Source: Mycobacterium sp. MS1601 (GTDB lineage: Bacteria; Actinomycetota; Actinomycetes; Mycobacteriales; Mycobacteriaceae). From it: DNA of 64,000 nucleotides. Below the pieces are notes generated by a model. It saw only the letters and a program-made list of their open reading frames with translations, was not told the origin of the DNA and did not search any database. Positions 27,291-35,676 of the stretch are shown here, piece after piece. The stretch is from positions 5,580,001-5,644,000 of the forward strand of contig NZ_CP019420.1 of the NCBI RefSeq assembly GCF_001984215.1. Reading direction: 5' to 3'. Both the position numbers and the translations under genes were made by a program. The first letter of the stretch is position 1. Every line of letters begins with the position of its first letter.

Positions 27291-27729
27291 CGGAGACCTG
27301 CGGCGCGCTCAGAGCCCAGCTGCGTTCCCCGACGGTCAGCGTCCCGACGATGGTGCGGTTGGTCAGTTTTGCCTCGATGCTGCCGTCGGCACTGGCCAGT
27401 GACACGGTGTCGCCGGTGACCGTGCCCGACATCCAGGTCTCGATGGCGGCGCCGTCGCACACGTAGGCGCGCGCTGTGCCGTCGGCCACGGTGATGTCGA
27501 CGGCGATCGGAGCCCCCTTGGTGGCTACCTGCCCGGAATACTGTGCGGCGGTGGGGAACTGCTCCAGCGGTCGGGGAGCGACGGTGGTCAGGGTCGCGGC
27601 CGCCGGTGACGGCGGTGGCGACACCAGCGCGGGACCGGATCCGGGATCGGCGGCGACATTGACCAGCCACAGACCGGTGCCCACAATGGCAACTGCGGAA
27701 ATCGACAGCAGGGGTTTCTGGATTCGCAT
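27280..27729 (-). CDS. Secreted protein, first gene of the Rieske operon
   Basis: A 149-residue exported protein: N-terminal helix (PLLSISAVAIVGTGLWLVNV) serving as signal or anchor, a Pro-rich linker, then a compact beta-rich domain (VATKGAPIAVDITVADGTAR, IETWMSGTVTGDTVSLASAD, LTNRTIVGTLTVGERSW). Function unknown; similar small domains occur in mycobacterial surface proteins. It overlaps the DUF6529-like gene by 11 bases, so the three genes form one transcription unit. Confidence 0.7.
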   Translation of the reverse strand: MRIQKPLLSISAVAIVGTGLWLVNVAADPGSGPALVSPPPSPAAATLTTVAPRPLEQFPTAAQYSGQVATKGAPIAVDITVADGTARAYVCDGAAIETWMSGTVTGDTVSLASADGSIEAKLTNRTIVGTLTVGERSWALSAPQVSDVQ

Positions 27730-27792
27730 GACTGCGATCCTGCGCGGGTGCGAGCCGCCGAACTTGGAGCTTGTGTGGAGATCAGCTGGAGA

Positions 27793-28539
27793 TCAGGGGG
27801 TGATGACGACGGTGAGCTCGTTGCCCGACCTCTCCACCCGCATTCCGGCACGACGGGCCACGGCCGCCACCGCGGCGGCATCGCTGGGTTCGGCGCGCGA
27901 GGACACCAGTGCCCGCGCCAGCCTGCCCTTGTGCGCCTTGTTGAAATGGCTGACCACGCTGCGGTGTCCGTCGGCATGCTCGGCCAGCACGTCCACGCGT
28001 ACCGCGCCGGGCAGCCGCCCGAGTCCGGCGTAGGACCCTGACCGCAGATCCACCACCAACTCCCGGGCCGCCAGCTCGGCCAGCGCCGGTTCCAGCACCG
28101 GTCGCCAGCGTGCCGACAGCGTGGGGCGGCCGGGGAGCTTCGATCCGGCCGACAACCGGTAGGCAGGCACCGGATCGTCGGCGCGCAACAGCCCGAACAG
28201 AGCGGAGCCCACGGCAAGTCGGGCGGTGGCACGGGTTGCCGCCGCCCCCCGCAACGACTCGACGTCCAGGGCGTCGTACAGCACGCCGGTGTAGCGGCGG
28301 ATCGCCGGCATGGTCGGCGACGTCCGCAGGGCCGCATTGCGGTCGATCTCGGCGTCCTGGGCGGCAGAGATGCCCAGGGCGGCGCGGCTGGCCGGTCGGT
28401 CGGCCGCCAAGGCCACCAGTTCGTCGATCAGTTCTGCGCGAAGCGGTGTCAGTTCGGGGACAGCCAGGGCCCCCAGGTCGAGGGGCGGTCCCTGCCCGCC
28501 GGGCTGTTTGGTTTCCGACGGCGGTAGCAGCACGATCAC
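27793..28539 (-). CDS. yaaA: YaaA family peroxide-stress protein
   Basis: A 248-residue YaaA (DUF328) protein. In E. coli YaaA limits free iron and DNA damage under peroxide stress. The N-terminus VIVLLPPSETKQPGG is the family signature; RYTGVLYDALDVESL, SALFGLLRADDPVPAYRLSA and VVSHFNKAHKGRLARAL are other conserved blocks. Start taken at GTG 28539, which gives VIVLLPPSETK directly; a start at 28587 would add 16 unconserved residues. Single gene between the Rieske operon and a phosphatase gene. Confidence 0.85.
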   Translation of the reverse strand: MIVLLPPSETKQPGGQGPPLDLGALAVPELTPLRAELIDELVALAADRPASRAALGISAAQDAEIDRNAALRTSPTMPAIRRYTGVLYDALDVESLRGAAATRATARLAVGSALFGLLRADDPVPAYRLSAGSKLPGRPTLSARWRPVLEPALAELAARELVVDLRSGSYAGLGRLPGAVRVDVLAEHADGHRSVVSHFNKAHKGRLARALVSSRAEPSDAAAVAAVARRAGMRVERSGNELTVVITP

Positions 28540-28595
28540 GGCGCAGACCTTAACCGAATGGTCGCCCGCCGCCGACTCGGGCCGCATTTCACGCG

Positions 28596-29735
28596 TCAGC
28601 CACGGGCCAGCAGTAGCGGCACCCGCTGCTCGGCGGACGTCAGTGAGCCGTGCTGCCCCACCAGGGCGGACTCCAGTGGCTCGACGGTGCGCCGAACCAG
28701 GACCGCGGATTGCCTGGCGGCCGCCACCACATCACCGATGCGTGCCCGCACGCGATCGCTGACCTGTGGCCCGAACCAGCCCGCGGCGATCGCCTGTTCA
28801 CGACTGGCCACCCAGGCACGGTCGCCGACGGTGGAGATCCAGGTGTCCAGCACATCGGAGGCAGCACCGTCGCGGACGTAGACATGCCGGGCTCGGGGTT
28901 CACCGCCGATCGCGTCCACGCCGGCCAGAAGTTCAGGGGTGGCGTCGATGTCCAACAGCTGATCGGCATCGACGGTGATCATCCCGTGGTCGGCCACCAC
29001 GGCCACCAATCCACCGGGCGGCAGCGCCTCGACCACCGATTCGACCAGTCGATCCACCTGCCGCAGCTGCAGCCGCCAGGCCCGTGAGCCCGGGCCGTGC
29101 AGGTGGCCCACCAGATCCAGGTCCGCGTGGTAGCCGTAGCAGAAGCCACGCTCGTCGATCACCTGCGTCACCGCGGCGGCCAGATCTCCGAGTGCATGGA
29201 CCCCGACATAGCGGCCACCCCGCAGCACCGCGCGGGTCAGTCCCGACCCGCTGAACTCCGCAGCCGAGATCACACTGACCGCCACCCCCGCCGCGGACCC
29301 CTGCTCGAAGGTGGTCGGAAGTGGTTGTGCCTCTTCGGGACTCAACTCCTCACGCAGGTCACCGCCCCACGGATGCGGGCGCCAGCGCAGGGCATTGATC
29401 ACCCCCGTGCCGGGCATCAGGAAGCTGTAGCCCACCATGCCGTGCTGCCCGGAGCGCTGCCCGGTGCCCACGGCGGCCAGGCCTGCGGCGGTGGTGGACG
29501 GAAACCCGACCTGCAGGCTGGGCCCGCGCAAAGCGGCCATGGTCGGGGCATCGGAGGCGTAGCGATCCAGCAGATCGGCACCGAGGCCGTCGATCAACAG
29601 CACACAGGCGCCGGACACCTCACCCAATGACAGCGGGGACCCGAAGCCGTGCACTCCCATCGCGGCCAGCACGGCGGGCACGACATCGGCCAGATGCGCC
29701 ATCTCCGAATCCAGCTGGGGGAGTGCGTCATTCAT
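28596..29735 (-). CDS. Alkaline-phosphatase-superfamily phosphodiesterase
   Basis: A 379-residue metal-dependent hydrolase of the nucleotide pyrophosphatase/phosphodiesterase type. VLLIDGLGADLLDRYA supplies the first metal Asp, QVGFPSTTAAGLAAVGTG the nucleophile Thr, YHADLDLVGHLHGPGS the second metal set and VVADHGMITVD the His/Asp. No signal peptide, so probably cytoplasmic. Its ATG overlaps the methyltransferase stop by 4 bases (ATGA), so the methyltransferase is upstream in the same operon. Substrate unknown. Confidence 0.82.
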   Translation of the reverse strand: MNDALPQLDSEMAHLADVVPAVLAAMGVHGFGSPLSLGEVSGACVLLIDGLGADLLDRYASDAPTMAALRGPSLQVGFPSTTAAGLAAVGTGQRSGQHGMVGYSFLMPGTGVINALRWRPHPWGGDLREELSPEEAQPLPTTFEQGSAAGVAVSVISAAEFSGSGLTRAVLRGGRYVGVHALGDLAAAVTQVIDERGFCYGYHADLDLVGHLHGPGSRAWRLQLRQVDRLVESVVEALPPGGLVAVVADHGMITVDADQLLDIDATPELLAGVDAIGGEPRARHVYVRDGAASDVLDTWISTVGDRAWVASREQAIAAGWFGPQVSDRVRARIGDVVAAARQSAVLVRRTVEPLESALVGQHGSLTSAEQRVPLLLARG

Positions 29736-30310
29736 TTCCGATGCACCGACACCGCGTAGTCACCGCCAGTGAACGGCGCGCGGTCCCAGGTCGCCCAACG
29801 CTGTTCCAGACGCAGACCGGCGGCTTCGGCATGGCGGTCGTAGTCGGCCAGTTGGAGTCGGTCGGGACGCAGGCTGAACCCGGCGACCACCAACCCCGCC
29901 TCGACCACGGCGTCGGCGACTCGTTGCAGCACCAGGGCTTCACTGCCTGATTGCAGGTAGATCATCACATTGCCCGCCAGGACCGCCATGTCGAACGGCT
30001 CGGTCACCGTGAGCGTGCACAGGTCGCCGAGAATCCACGTCAAATCGGGGGCCTTGGCTTCAGCGGTGCCCAGCATCTTCTCGTCGGCGTCCACCCCGAC
30101 CACCTCATATCCGCGGGCAGCCAGTTCGATTGCCACTCTTCCCGTCCCGCAGCCGGCGTCGAGCACCCGGCTGCCGCCCGTCTGGCGCAGCAGAGCCTCG
30201 ATGCAGTCGGCTTCGCCGTGAACACCGCGACCGGTGGCCGCCAGCTGCTGCCACCGCCGGTCGTAGTCATCGCCGCGCGGTGCATCGGTTCGGGTCCAGC
30301 GGGTGCTCAC
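29732..30310 (-). CDS. Class I SAM-dependent methyltransferase
   Basis: A 192-residue methyltransferase with the SAM-binding motif I VLDAGCGTGRVAIELAARGY, an acidic loop VVGVDADEKML and motif ILGDLCTL. It starts at GTG 30310 and ends in a 4-base overlap with the phosphodiesterase gene. Acceptor unknown. The region between it and the divergent M15 peptidase gene (30311-30414) shows no clear operator. Confidence 0.82.
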   Translation of the reverse strand: MSTRWTRTDAPRGDDYDRRWQQLAATGRGVHGEADCIEALLRQTGGSRVLDAGCGTGRVAIELAARGYEVVGVDADEKMLGTAEAKAPDLTWILGDLCTLTVTEPFDMAVLAGNVMIYLQSGSEALVLQRVADAVVEAGLVVAGFSLRPDRLQLADYDRHAEAAGLRLEQRWATWDRAPFTGGDYAVSVHRK

Positions 30311-30414
30311 ATCTGCGATTCAACACCATCCGCGACATGCGGCCATCTGGGTACAGCGGTGCTTCACAGCTGGCACGCCGCCGTCCGAGTCCTACCGATG
30401 GCGGCGCTGGCACG

Positions 30415-31059
30415 ATGAATACGGTGAGAACGAGAACGCTGGGGTTTGTCGCCATCCTGCTGGCCGTGAACACGTGCCTCGCGGCACCGGTCGCGCGGGC
30501 CCAGCCGGCCACCGTCACGCCGGTCACTCGAGAACAACTCGGCACCACGTGGCGACCGGGCTGCCCGGTGCCGCCGGAACAGCTGCGGCTGGTGGAACTC
30601 GACTACCTGGGCCTGGACCTGCAGACGCACCGCGGGCAGATGGTGGTGCACCAGGACCTCACCGACGAGGTCATCGCAGCCTTCGACCGGCTCTACCGGC
30701 TGGGTTTCCCGATCGAACGCATGCGCACCGTCGATCACTATCCGAACGCCGATGACGAGCTGTCGATGCGGGACAACAACACGTCGGCGTTCAACTGCCG
30801 CGACATCCCCGGTTCGGGCAGCTGGTCCTATCACGCCTACGGTCAGGCCGTGGACATCAATCCGCGGTTCAATCCGTACATCGACCGCAACGGCGCGTAC
30901 CAACCCGCCAATGCCGAGGTGTTCGTCGACCGTGAGCGGATCGATCCCGGGCTGCTGAAGGGCGGTGATGCGGCGGTACGCGCGTTCACCGACCACGGCT
31001 GGACGTGGGGCGGGTACTGGCGCACTCCGAAGGACTACCAGCACTTCGAGTGGTCCTGA
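30415..31059 (+). CDS. Secreted M15-family D-Ala-D-Ala carboxypeptidase-like protein
   Basis: A 214-residue exported zinc peptidase. The signal peptide (TLGFVAILLAVNTCLAAPVA, site near ARA-QPA) is followed by the M15C domain: RDNNTSAFNCRDI, SWSYHAYGQAVDINPRFNPY with the zinc His and Asp, and the final HFEW motif (DYQHFEWS) with the third zinc ligand. It would trim the peptide stems of peptidoglycan. ATG 30415 used; GTG 30424 possible. It ends just before the convergent MOSC gene. Confidence 0.85.
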   Translation: MNTVRTRTLGFVAILLAVNTCLAAPVARAQPATVTPVTREQLGTTWRPGCPVPPEQLRLVELDYLGLDLQTHRGQMVVHQDLTDEVIAAFDRLYRLGFPIERMRTVDHYPNADDELSMRDNNTSAFNCRDIPGSGSWSYHAYGQAVDINPRFNPYIDRNGAYQPANAEVFVDRERIDPGLLKGGDAAVRAFTDHGWTWGGYWRTPKDYQHFEWS

Positions 31060-31065
31060 TCCGAC

Positions 31066-31719
31066 TCAACCCCGTTTGCGCGCCTGCTCTTTGATCTTCT
31101 CCGGCAGTGCCTCGGCGGTCAGCAGATGCGGCAGTAGCTCCGGCTCACGCATCATTGCCCGGAACACCATGCCGACGGTGACCTCATGGTCGGGCCGGTC
31201 GGTGACCACGACGGCGTCCCCCGCCTGTACCGGGCCGGGTTCGATGACCCGCAGATACGCTCCGGGTGTGGCGGCTTCGGTGAAGGTCTTCATCCAGCCC
31301 CGGATGTCGAGGAACTCGACGAACGTCCGGCAGGGGGTGCGAGGGGAGGACACCTCCAGCACCAGACCACCTGTGCCGACGTGCCAGCGCTCGCCGATGC
31401 GGGCGCCGGTGACGTCGACACCCGCGGTGGTGAGATTCTCGCCGAAGATGCCGTTGGTCAGCTCGCGCTGTAACTCCGTCTGCCAGGCATCCAGGTCTTC
31501 CCTGGCGTAGGCGTACACGGCCTGGTCGTCGCCACCGTGGAACTTCGGGTTGCCGATCATGTCGCCCACCAGACCGCTGCCGAGACCGCCCCGGCGTGGG
31601 CCAGGCGCCCGCACCTGGACAGCATCGTCGACGGGGTGCTTGTCAATACCTGTGGACAACTCGGGTTTGTCCGGATTGGTACGCGGACGAGCCAGGTTCA
31701 CCGTGAGGATCGAGGCCAT
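31066..31719 (-). CDS. MOSC domain protein, YiiM-like
   Basis: A 217-residue MOSC (molybdenum cofactor sulfurase C-terminal) protein. GNPKFHGGDDQAVYAYARED, GIFGENLTTAGVDV and VSSPRTPCRTFVEFLD, with the conserved Cys in the PC motif, mark the family. YiiM-type members reduce N-hydroxylated compounds with Mo cofactor. A C-terminal extension (LLPHLLTAEALPEKIKEQAR) is of the YiiM type. Start at ATG 31719 behind GGTGGAG. A second, shorter MOSC protein is at 44983. Confidence 0.82.
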   Translation of the reverse strand: MASILTVNLARPRTNPDKPELSTGIDKHPVDDAVQVRAPGPRRGGLGSGLVGDMIGNPKFHGGDDQAVYAYAREDLDAWQTELQRELTNGIFGENLTTAGVDVTGARIGERWHVGTGGLVLEVSSPRTPCRTFVEFLDIRGWMKTFTEAATPGAYLRVIEPGPVQAGDAVVVTDRPDHEVTVGMVFRAMMREPELLPHLLTAEALPEKIKEQARKRG

Positions 31720-31740
31720 GAACTCCACCGTAGATCGGGA

Positions 31741-32181
31741 TCAGAACTTGGGCAGCCTGACCACCTGGACGAAGAACTCGTCTATCTGACGCACTGCATT
31801 CATGAACTGGTCCAGATCCACCGGTTTGGTCACGTAGGCGTTGGCGTGCAGCTTGTAGCTGCGCAGGATGTCTTCCTCGGCGGACGACGTGGTGAGTACC
31901 ACGACGGGGATCAGCGACAGGTCGGCGTCGGACTTGATCTTCTCCAGCAACTGACGACCGTCGTACTTGGGCAGATTGAGGTCCAGCAGGATCAGATCGG
32001 GTCGCGGTGCTCCCTGGTACTGGCCCCGCTGGTACAGGAAGTCCAGGCCTTCCTGCCCGTCGTGTGCGACGTGCAGGGTGTTCTTGATCTTGTTGTGCTC
32101 GAACGCCTCCCGGGTGATCAGCTCATCCCCGGGGTCGTCCTCGATCAGCAGCACGTCGATCGCGCGGCCCGTGTCTGTCAT
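31741..32181 (-). CDS. Single-domain response regulator (Rcp1-like)
   Basis: A 146-residue receiver domain with no output domain. LLIEDDPGDE is the acidic pocket, LILLDLNLPKYDG holds the phosphorylated Asp, VVVLTTSSAEED the Thr switch and AYVTKPVDLD the Lys. This type, as in cyanobacterial Rcp1, passes signal by contact or phosphotransfer. Its ATG overlaps the kinase stop by 4 bases, so it is the last gene of the three-gene operon 34978-31741 and probably the substrate of that kinase. Confidence 0.9.
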   Translation of the reverse strand: MTDTGRAIDVLLIEDDPGDELITREAFEHNKIKNTLHVAHDGQEGLDFLYQRGQYQGAPRPDLILLDLNLPKYDGRQLLEKIKSDADLSLIPVVVLTTSSAEEDILRSYKLHANAYVTKPVDLDQFMNAVRQIDEFFVQVVRLPKF

Positions 32182-33767
32182 GTGGGGGTTCCTTCCGGGT
32201 CAGCAGGCAGGGTGAAGCAGAAACGGGTTCCCCCGGTGTACGAGGTGTCGATCCAGATGGTGCCGCCGTGGTGTTCGACGATCTTTCGGCATACCGCCAG
32301 ACCGATGCCGGTGCCGGTGTAGCTGTCGCGGCCGTGCAGCCGCTGGAAGATCACGAACACCTTGTCCGCGAATTCCGCCTCGATCCCGATGCCGTTGTCG
32401 GACACCGACAGCAACCACATGCCGCTGCGCTCACCGGTGCCCGGCTGGCACTCGATGACGATCCGCGGGACGGTGTCGGGATTGCGGAACTTCATCGCAT
32501 TACCGATGAGGTTCTGCCACAACAGTGCCAGAAGGGTCGGATCGCCGACAAGGTGGGGCAGCGCTGTGTCGGGCCGGATCACTTCGGCGCCGGTCTCCTC
32601 GACCGCGGCCTGTAGGTTGGCCAGGCCGGTGTCCAAAGTGGCGCCGAGGTCCACGTCGGCGTGGGCGGCGTTGAGCCGGCCCACCCGGGAGAACGCCAGC
32701 AGGTCGTTGATCAACTGCTGCATCCGTTTGGCGCCGTCGACGGCGAACTTGATGTACTCGGTGCCGCGTTCGTCGAGCTGATCGCCGTAGCGTTTCTCCA
32801 GCAGCTGACAGAACGAGGCGACCTTGCGCAGTGGTTCTTGTAGATCATGGGAGGCGACGTAGGCGAACTGTTCGAGTTCGGCGTTGGAGCGGCGCAGCTC
32901 AACGGCCTGTTCGTCGAGGGCTTCTGCCTGTTCTGCCAGCCGCGCTCGGGCAGCGGTGGAGGTGTCGAGTTCAGCGACGATGCGCTGCCGCATGTCCTCG
33001 ACGTCGCTGGCGATGGCCTCGATGTCACGGGGGCCGGTCTGGGCGATCCGGTCCTTGAAGTGACCGTCGGTGATGCGGCGGCACGCCGCGGCCAGGGATT
33101 CCAGCGGTTTGGTGACGGACGTGCGGACCAGGGCGGCGAGCAGCCCCGCGGTGATGACGAAGGCCACCACCACGCTGAGCAGCACCATGTTGCGCCAGTT
33201 GTCCACCCGTTGCAGGTCGGCGGCTGCGGCGTCGCGGGCCTGCACCAGATTGCTGTTCTGGATCGAGAACAGCTCCCGGAGCCGGTCGAAGGCGAGCTTG
33301 CCGGTTTCGGCGGTGGCCGGGTCCACCAGGGCGGGGGTGCCGGGGGTGACGCTGTTGATGATGGGCTCGGCATAACCTGCTCGCCAGGATGCCGCGGTTT
33401 CCTCGATCGCGTCGAGGTCGGCGAGCATCTCCGGGCGCTGGCCCACAGCGTTGCGCAGATCTTTCGCGGCGTCGCCCTCGAGACGCTGTCCGTCGTAGTA
33501 GGGCGTCAGGAACTGCGGGTCGGCAGCGATCAGGTAGCCACGCACGGATGTCTCCTGGTCGCGTAGCGCCGCCTGCAGTTGGTAGGCCGCGATGCGGGCA
33601 GGTCCGATCTTTTCGGTCAGCTCTTCGGTCATCTCGTCGGAACGTCCGAGCAGCAGCACGGTGGCCAACCCACCGGCCAGCACCACCAGACCCATGATGG
33701 ACAAGACGAGGTTGAGCCACCCCTGGACGGTCAGCTTGCGACGGGTCCGGGCACGCCATGTTGTCAT
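32178..33767 (-). CDS. CHASE3/HAMP sensor histidine kinase
   Basis: A 529-residue membrane kinase. First membrane helix (LVLSIMGLVVLAGGLATVLL), an extracellular CHASE3-like helical domain (ALRDQETSVRGYLIAADPQF) to about residue 190, second helix (MVLLSVVVAFVITAGLLAAL), HAMP, a coiled coil (EQAEALDEQAVELRRSNAEL), then the kinase: phosphoacceptor His in FAYVASHDLQEPLRK, N-box NLIGNAMKFRN, G1 SDNGIGIE, G2 GTGIGLAVCRKIVEHHGG. The DLQEPLR H-box is of the phytochrome-like group. It is coupled by ATGA overlaps to the phosphatase upstream and the receiver downstream. The signal sensed is unknown. Confidence 0.9.
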   Translation of the reverse strand: MTTWRARTRRKLTVQGWLNLVLSIMGLVVLAGGLATVLLLGRSDEMTEELTEKIGPARIAAYQLQAALRDQETSVRGYLIAADPQFLTPYYDGQRLEGDAAKDLRNAVGQRPEMLADLDAIEETAASWRAGYAEPIINSVTPGTPALVDPATAETGKLAFDRLRELFSIQNSNLVQARDAAAADLQRVDNWRNMVLLSVVVAFVITAGLLAALVRTSVTKPLESLAAACRRITDGHFKDRIAQTGPRDIEAIASDVEDMRQRIVAELDTSTAARARLAEQAEALDEQAVELRRSNAELEQFAYVASHDLQEPLRKVASFCQLLEKRYGDQLDERGTEYIKFAVDGAKRMQQLINDLLAFSRVGRLNAAHADVDLGATLDTGLANLQAAVEETGAEVIRPDTALPHLVGDPTLLALLWQNLIGNAMKFRNPDTVPRIVIECQPGTGERSGMWLLSVSDNGIGIEAEFADKVFVIFQRLHGRDSYTGTGIGLAVCRKIVEHHGGTIWIDTSYTGGTRFCFTLPADPEGTPT

Positions 33768-34978
33768 CGAGTGACCCGCTCGACGCGGACTACGGCAATG
33801 TCGTCGGTGAGGCCGCCGTGGTCGCGGGCGCGGTCCTCGGCGGCGCTGATCAATGCGTCGACGAATTCGGACCCGGGAAGGTCGGCGAATGAGCGGGCGA
33901 GTTCCAGGAGGCCGTCCTCACCGAGTCGTTCGTTGCCGCGCCCGGAGTGGCCTTCGAAGAGCCCGTCGGTCAGCAGCACCAGCCCGTATCCGGGCGGCAG
34001 TGAGACCTGCTGGGCCTCCCACATACCTTGGCGCAGACCCAGGGCGGGGCCGCCCGGTGGTTCCACCCACTCGACGGTGCCGCCGCCGTGCAACAACATG
34101 CCGGGATGGCCGGCCCGCACCGCCGTGATGGTCGGGCTGTCCGGCGGGATCGCCAAACTCAGCACCGTGGCGAAGATCTTCTTGGTGGCCCGCTCGGCGT
34201 GCAGGATGCGGCCCAGTTGGCCCATCCGGTCCGAGCCTCGCAAGCCGGCCAGGGTGAGGGTGCGCCACGCGATGCGCAGGGCCACTCCGAGAGCTGCTTC
34301 GTCCGGCCCATGGCCGGCGACGTCGCCGATCATCACGTGCACGGTGCGATCGGGGGTCTGGACGAAGTCGTAGAAGTCGCCACCCAGCAGGGCGTTCTCC
34401 CGGCTGGGCCGGTACTGCGCGACGATCTCGACGCCCGGGTGGTCCAGCAGCAGCGGTGACGGCAGCAGACCTCGTTCCAGGCGGGCATTCTCCCGGGCCC
34501 GCAGTTGGCTGGCGTGCAGTTCGACGGCGGTGAGTTCGGCACGCTTGCGCTCGATCGCATAGAGCACCGAACGGCGCAGCATCTCGGGCTCGACGCGGCC
34601 TTTGACCAGGTAATCCTGCGCACCGGAGGCCACCGCGGACACCCCGAACGGTTCGTCGTTGAGTCCGGTCAGCACGATCACCGGCACGGTGGAGTCGAAC
34701 GCGGCCATCCGGTCCAGTGCGGCGATCCCGGCGGCGTCCGGCAGGTTGAGGTCCAGGAGCACGCAGTCGGGGCGTGAGGCTGCCAGCTCGCGTTCGGCGT
34801 CGGCCATCGACGGCGCCCAGACCAGGCTGATATCGGCGGCGGTGTCGGCGATCAGTTCTTCGACCAGCACGGCGTCGGCGCGATCATCTTCGACCAGCAA
34901 CACGGACAGCCGCTGTTGGTAGGGGTGATACGGCAGGACCGGCGCCGGTTCTGGAAAGTGCGGCGCAGTCATCGACAA
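33764..34978 (-). CDS. Receiver-PP2C (RsbU/SpoIIE-like) phosphatase
   Basis: A 404-residue two-domain regulator. Residues 20-140 are a receiver (VLLVEDDRADAV, CVLLDLNLPDAAG with phospho-Asp, QDYLVKG). After a linker helix, residues 175-400 are a PP2C phosphatase (LLGGDFYDF, IGDVAGHGPDEAALG, LLTDGLFEG, GGLTDDIAVV) with the metal-binding Asp residues present. Such proteins dephosphorylate STAS anti-anti-sigma factors in stress sigma-factor control. A TTG at 34978 is well placed after GAAGGA; ATG 34972 is the alternative. First gene of the phosphatase-kinase-receiver operon; the STAS gene at 35100 lies just upstream. Confidence 0.88.
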   Translation of the reverse strand: MSMTAPHFPEPAPVLPYHPYQQRLSVLLVEDDRADAVLVEELIADTAADISLVWAPSMADAERELAASRPDCVLLDLNLPDAAGIAALDRMAAFDSTVPVIVLTGLNDEPFGVSAVASGAQDYLVKGRVEPEMLRRSVLYAIERKRAELTAVELHASQLRARENARLERGLLPSPLLLDHPGVEIVAQYRPSRENALLGGDFYDFVQTPDRTVHVMIGDVAGHGPDEAALGVALRIAWRTLTLAGLRGSDRMGQLGRILHAERATKKIFATVLSLAIPPDSPTITAVRAGHPGMLLHGGGTVEWVEPPGGPALGLRQGMWEAQQVSLPPGYGLVLLTDGLFEGHSGRGNERLGEDGLLELARSFADLPGSEFVDALISAAEDRARDHGGLTDDIAVVRVERVTR

Positions 34979-35099
34979 ATCAGGGTCCTTCGGTTACAGC
35001 CATCAGCGGAGCAACCCGTGCTGGAGTGCGGCGAACCGACCTTACCGTGTATTGGCGTGACACGTCCCACGGCCCGGCAAGTTCTTGCCGTGGATGGCG

Positions 35100-35489
35100 T
35101 CAGGCCGAGCGCTTGAGCATCGGCAGCAGCAGGCTGCGGCGTGTGGTCATGGCGTCGGCGAAGTCGTGCAGGGCATCGGCCACCGATTTCACCAGCGGTA
35201 GCAATCGGTCGCGGATGGGCTCGTCCAGCAGTGCCTCCGCGGCCGGTCCACTCACCAGTGCCCATTCGACCCCCGCCGCAGCGCAGTCGTCGTCGATGAC
35301 GGTCAGCAAGGCAGCACCCTCGGGTGCGACGTCGGTGAGGCGGCTGAGGTCCAACACGAATGCGGTGTCTGGCAGGACGAACCGGCGGACTTGTTCCACC
35401 ACCGCGTCGACGTCGGCAGCGGTGACCTCACCGCGCACGGAGACCACGGTGGCGAGATGTCGTGAGCAGGCGCGAACTTCAGCGGGCAT
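35100..35489 (-). CDS. STAS-domain protein lacking the phospho-serine
   Basis: A 129-residue STAS (anti-sigma antagonist-like) protein. It has ATVVSVRGEVTAADVDAVVE and AFVLDLSRLTDVAPEGAALL. In SpoIIAA-type proteins the last segment reads D-S-S/T-G and the Ser is phosphorylated; here the position reads APEG, so that switch seems lost. It may act as a constitutive binder or use another site. It precedes the phosphatase operon by 121 bases on the same strand. No anti-sigma kinase (RsbW-like) is seen in the window. Confidence 0.75.
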   Translation of the reverse strand: MPAEVRACSRHLATVVSVRGEVTAADVDAVVEQVRRFVLPDTAFVLDLSRLTDVAPEGAALLTVIDDDCAAAGVEWALVSGPAAEALLDEPIRDRLLPLVKSVADALHDFADAMTTRRSLLLPMLKRSA

Positions 35490-35655
35490 GTGCGGCCTCG
35501 TTTCCTGGTGGTGACCGAACTGTGACCTACGCTATCGCCGATTGTTAAGGCCGTCGGTCGATTCAGCTAATGCTTTGGTAAGAAACATTTGTCACAGATT
35601 TCCCAGTGAACACCGACGAGCAGCATCGCAGTTACCCGCCGGTAGCTTCAGCCGA

Positions 35656-35676
35656 GATCTCGGCAAACGCGAGATC
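35656..35676 (-). terminator. Hairpin at the end of the LuxR gene
   Basis: GATCTCG (35656-35662) pairs with CGAGATC (35670-35676) across a 7-base loop and covers the LuxR stop codon. An overlapping perfect palindrome GCCGAGATCTCGGC is at 35651-35664. No T-run. A weak terminator or 3' structure for the regulator gene; the rest of the 185-base gap to the STAS gene shows nothing clear. Confidence 0.35.
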
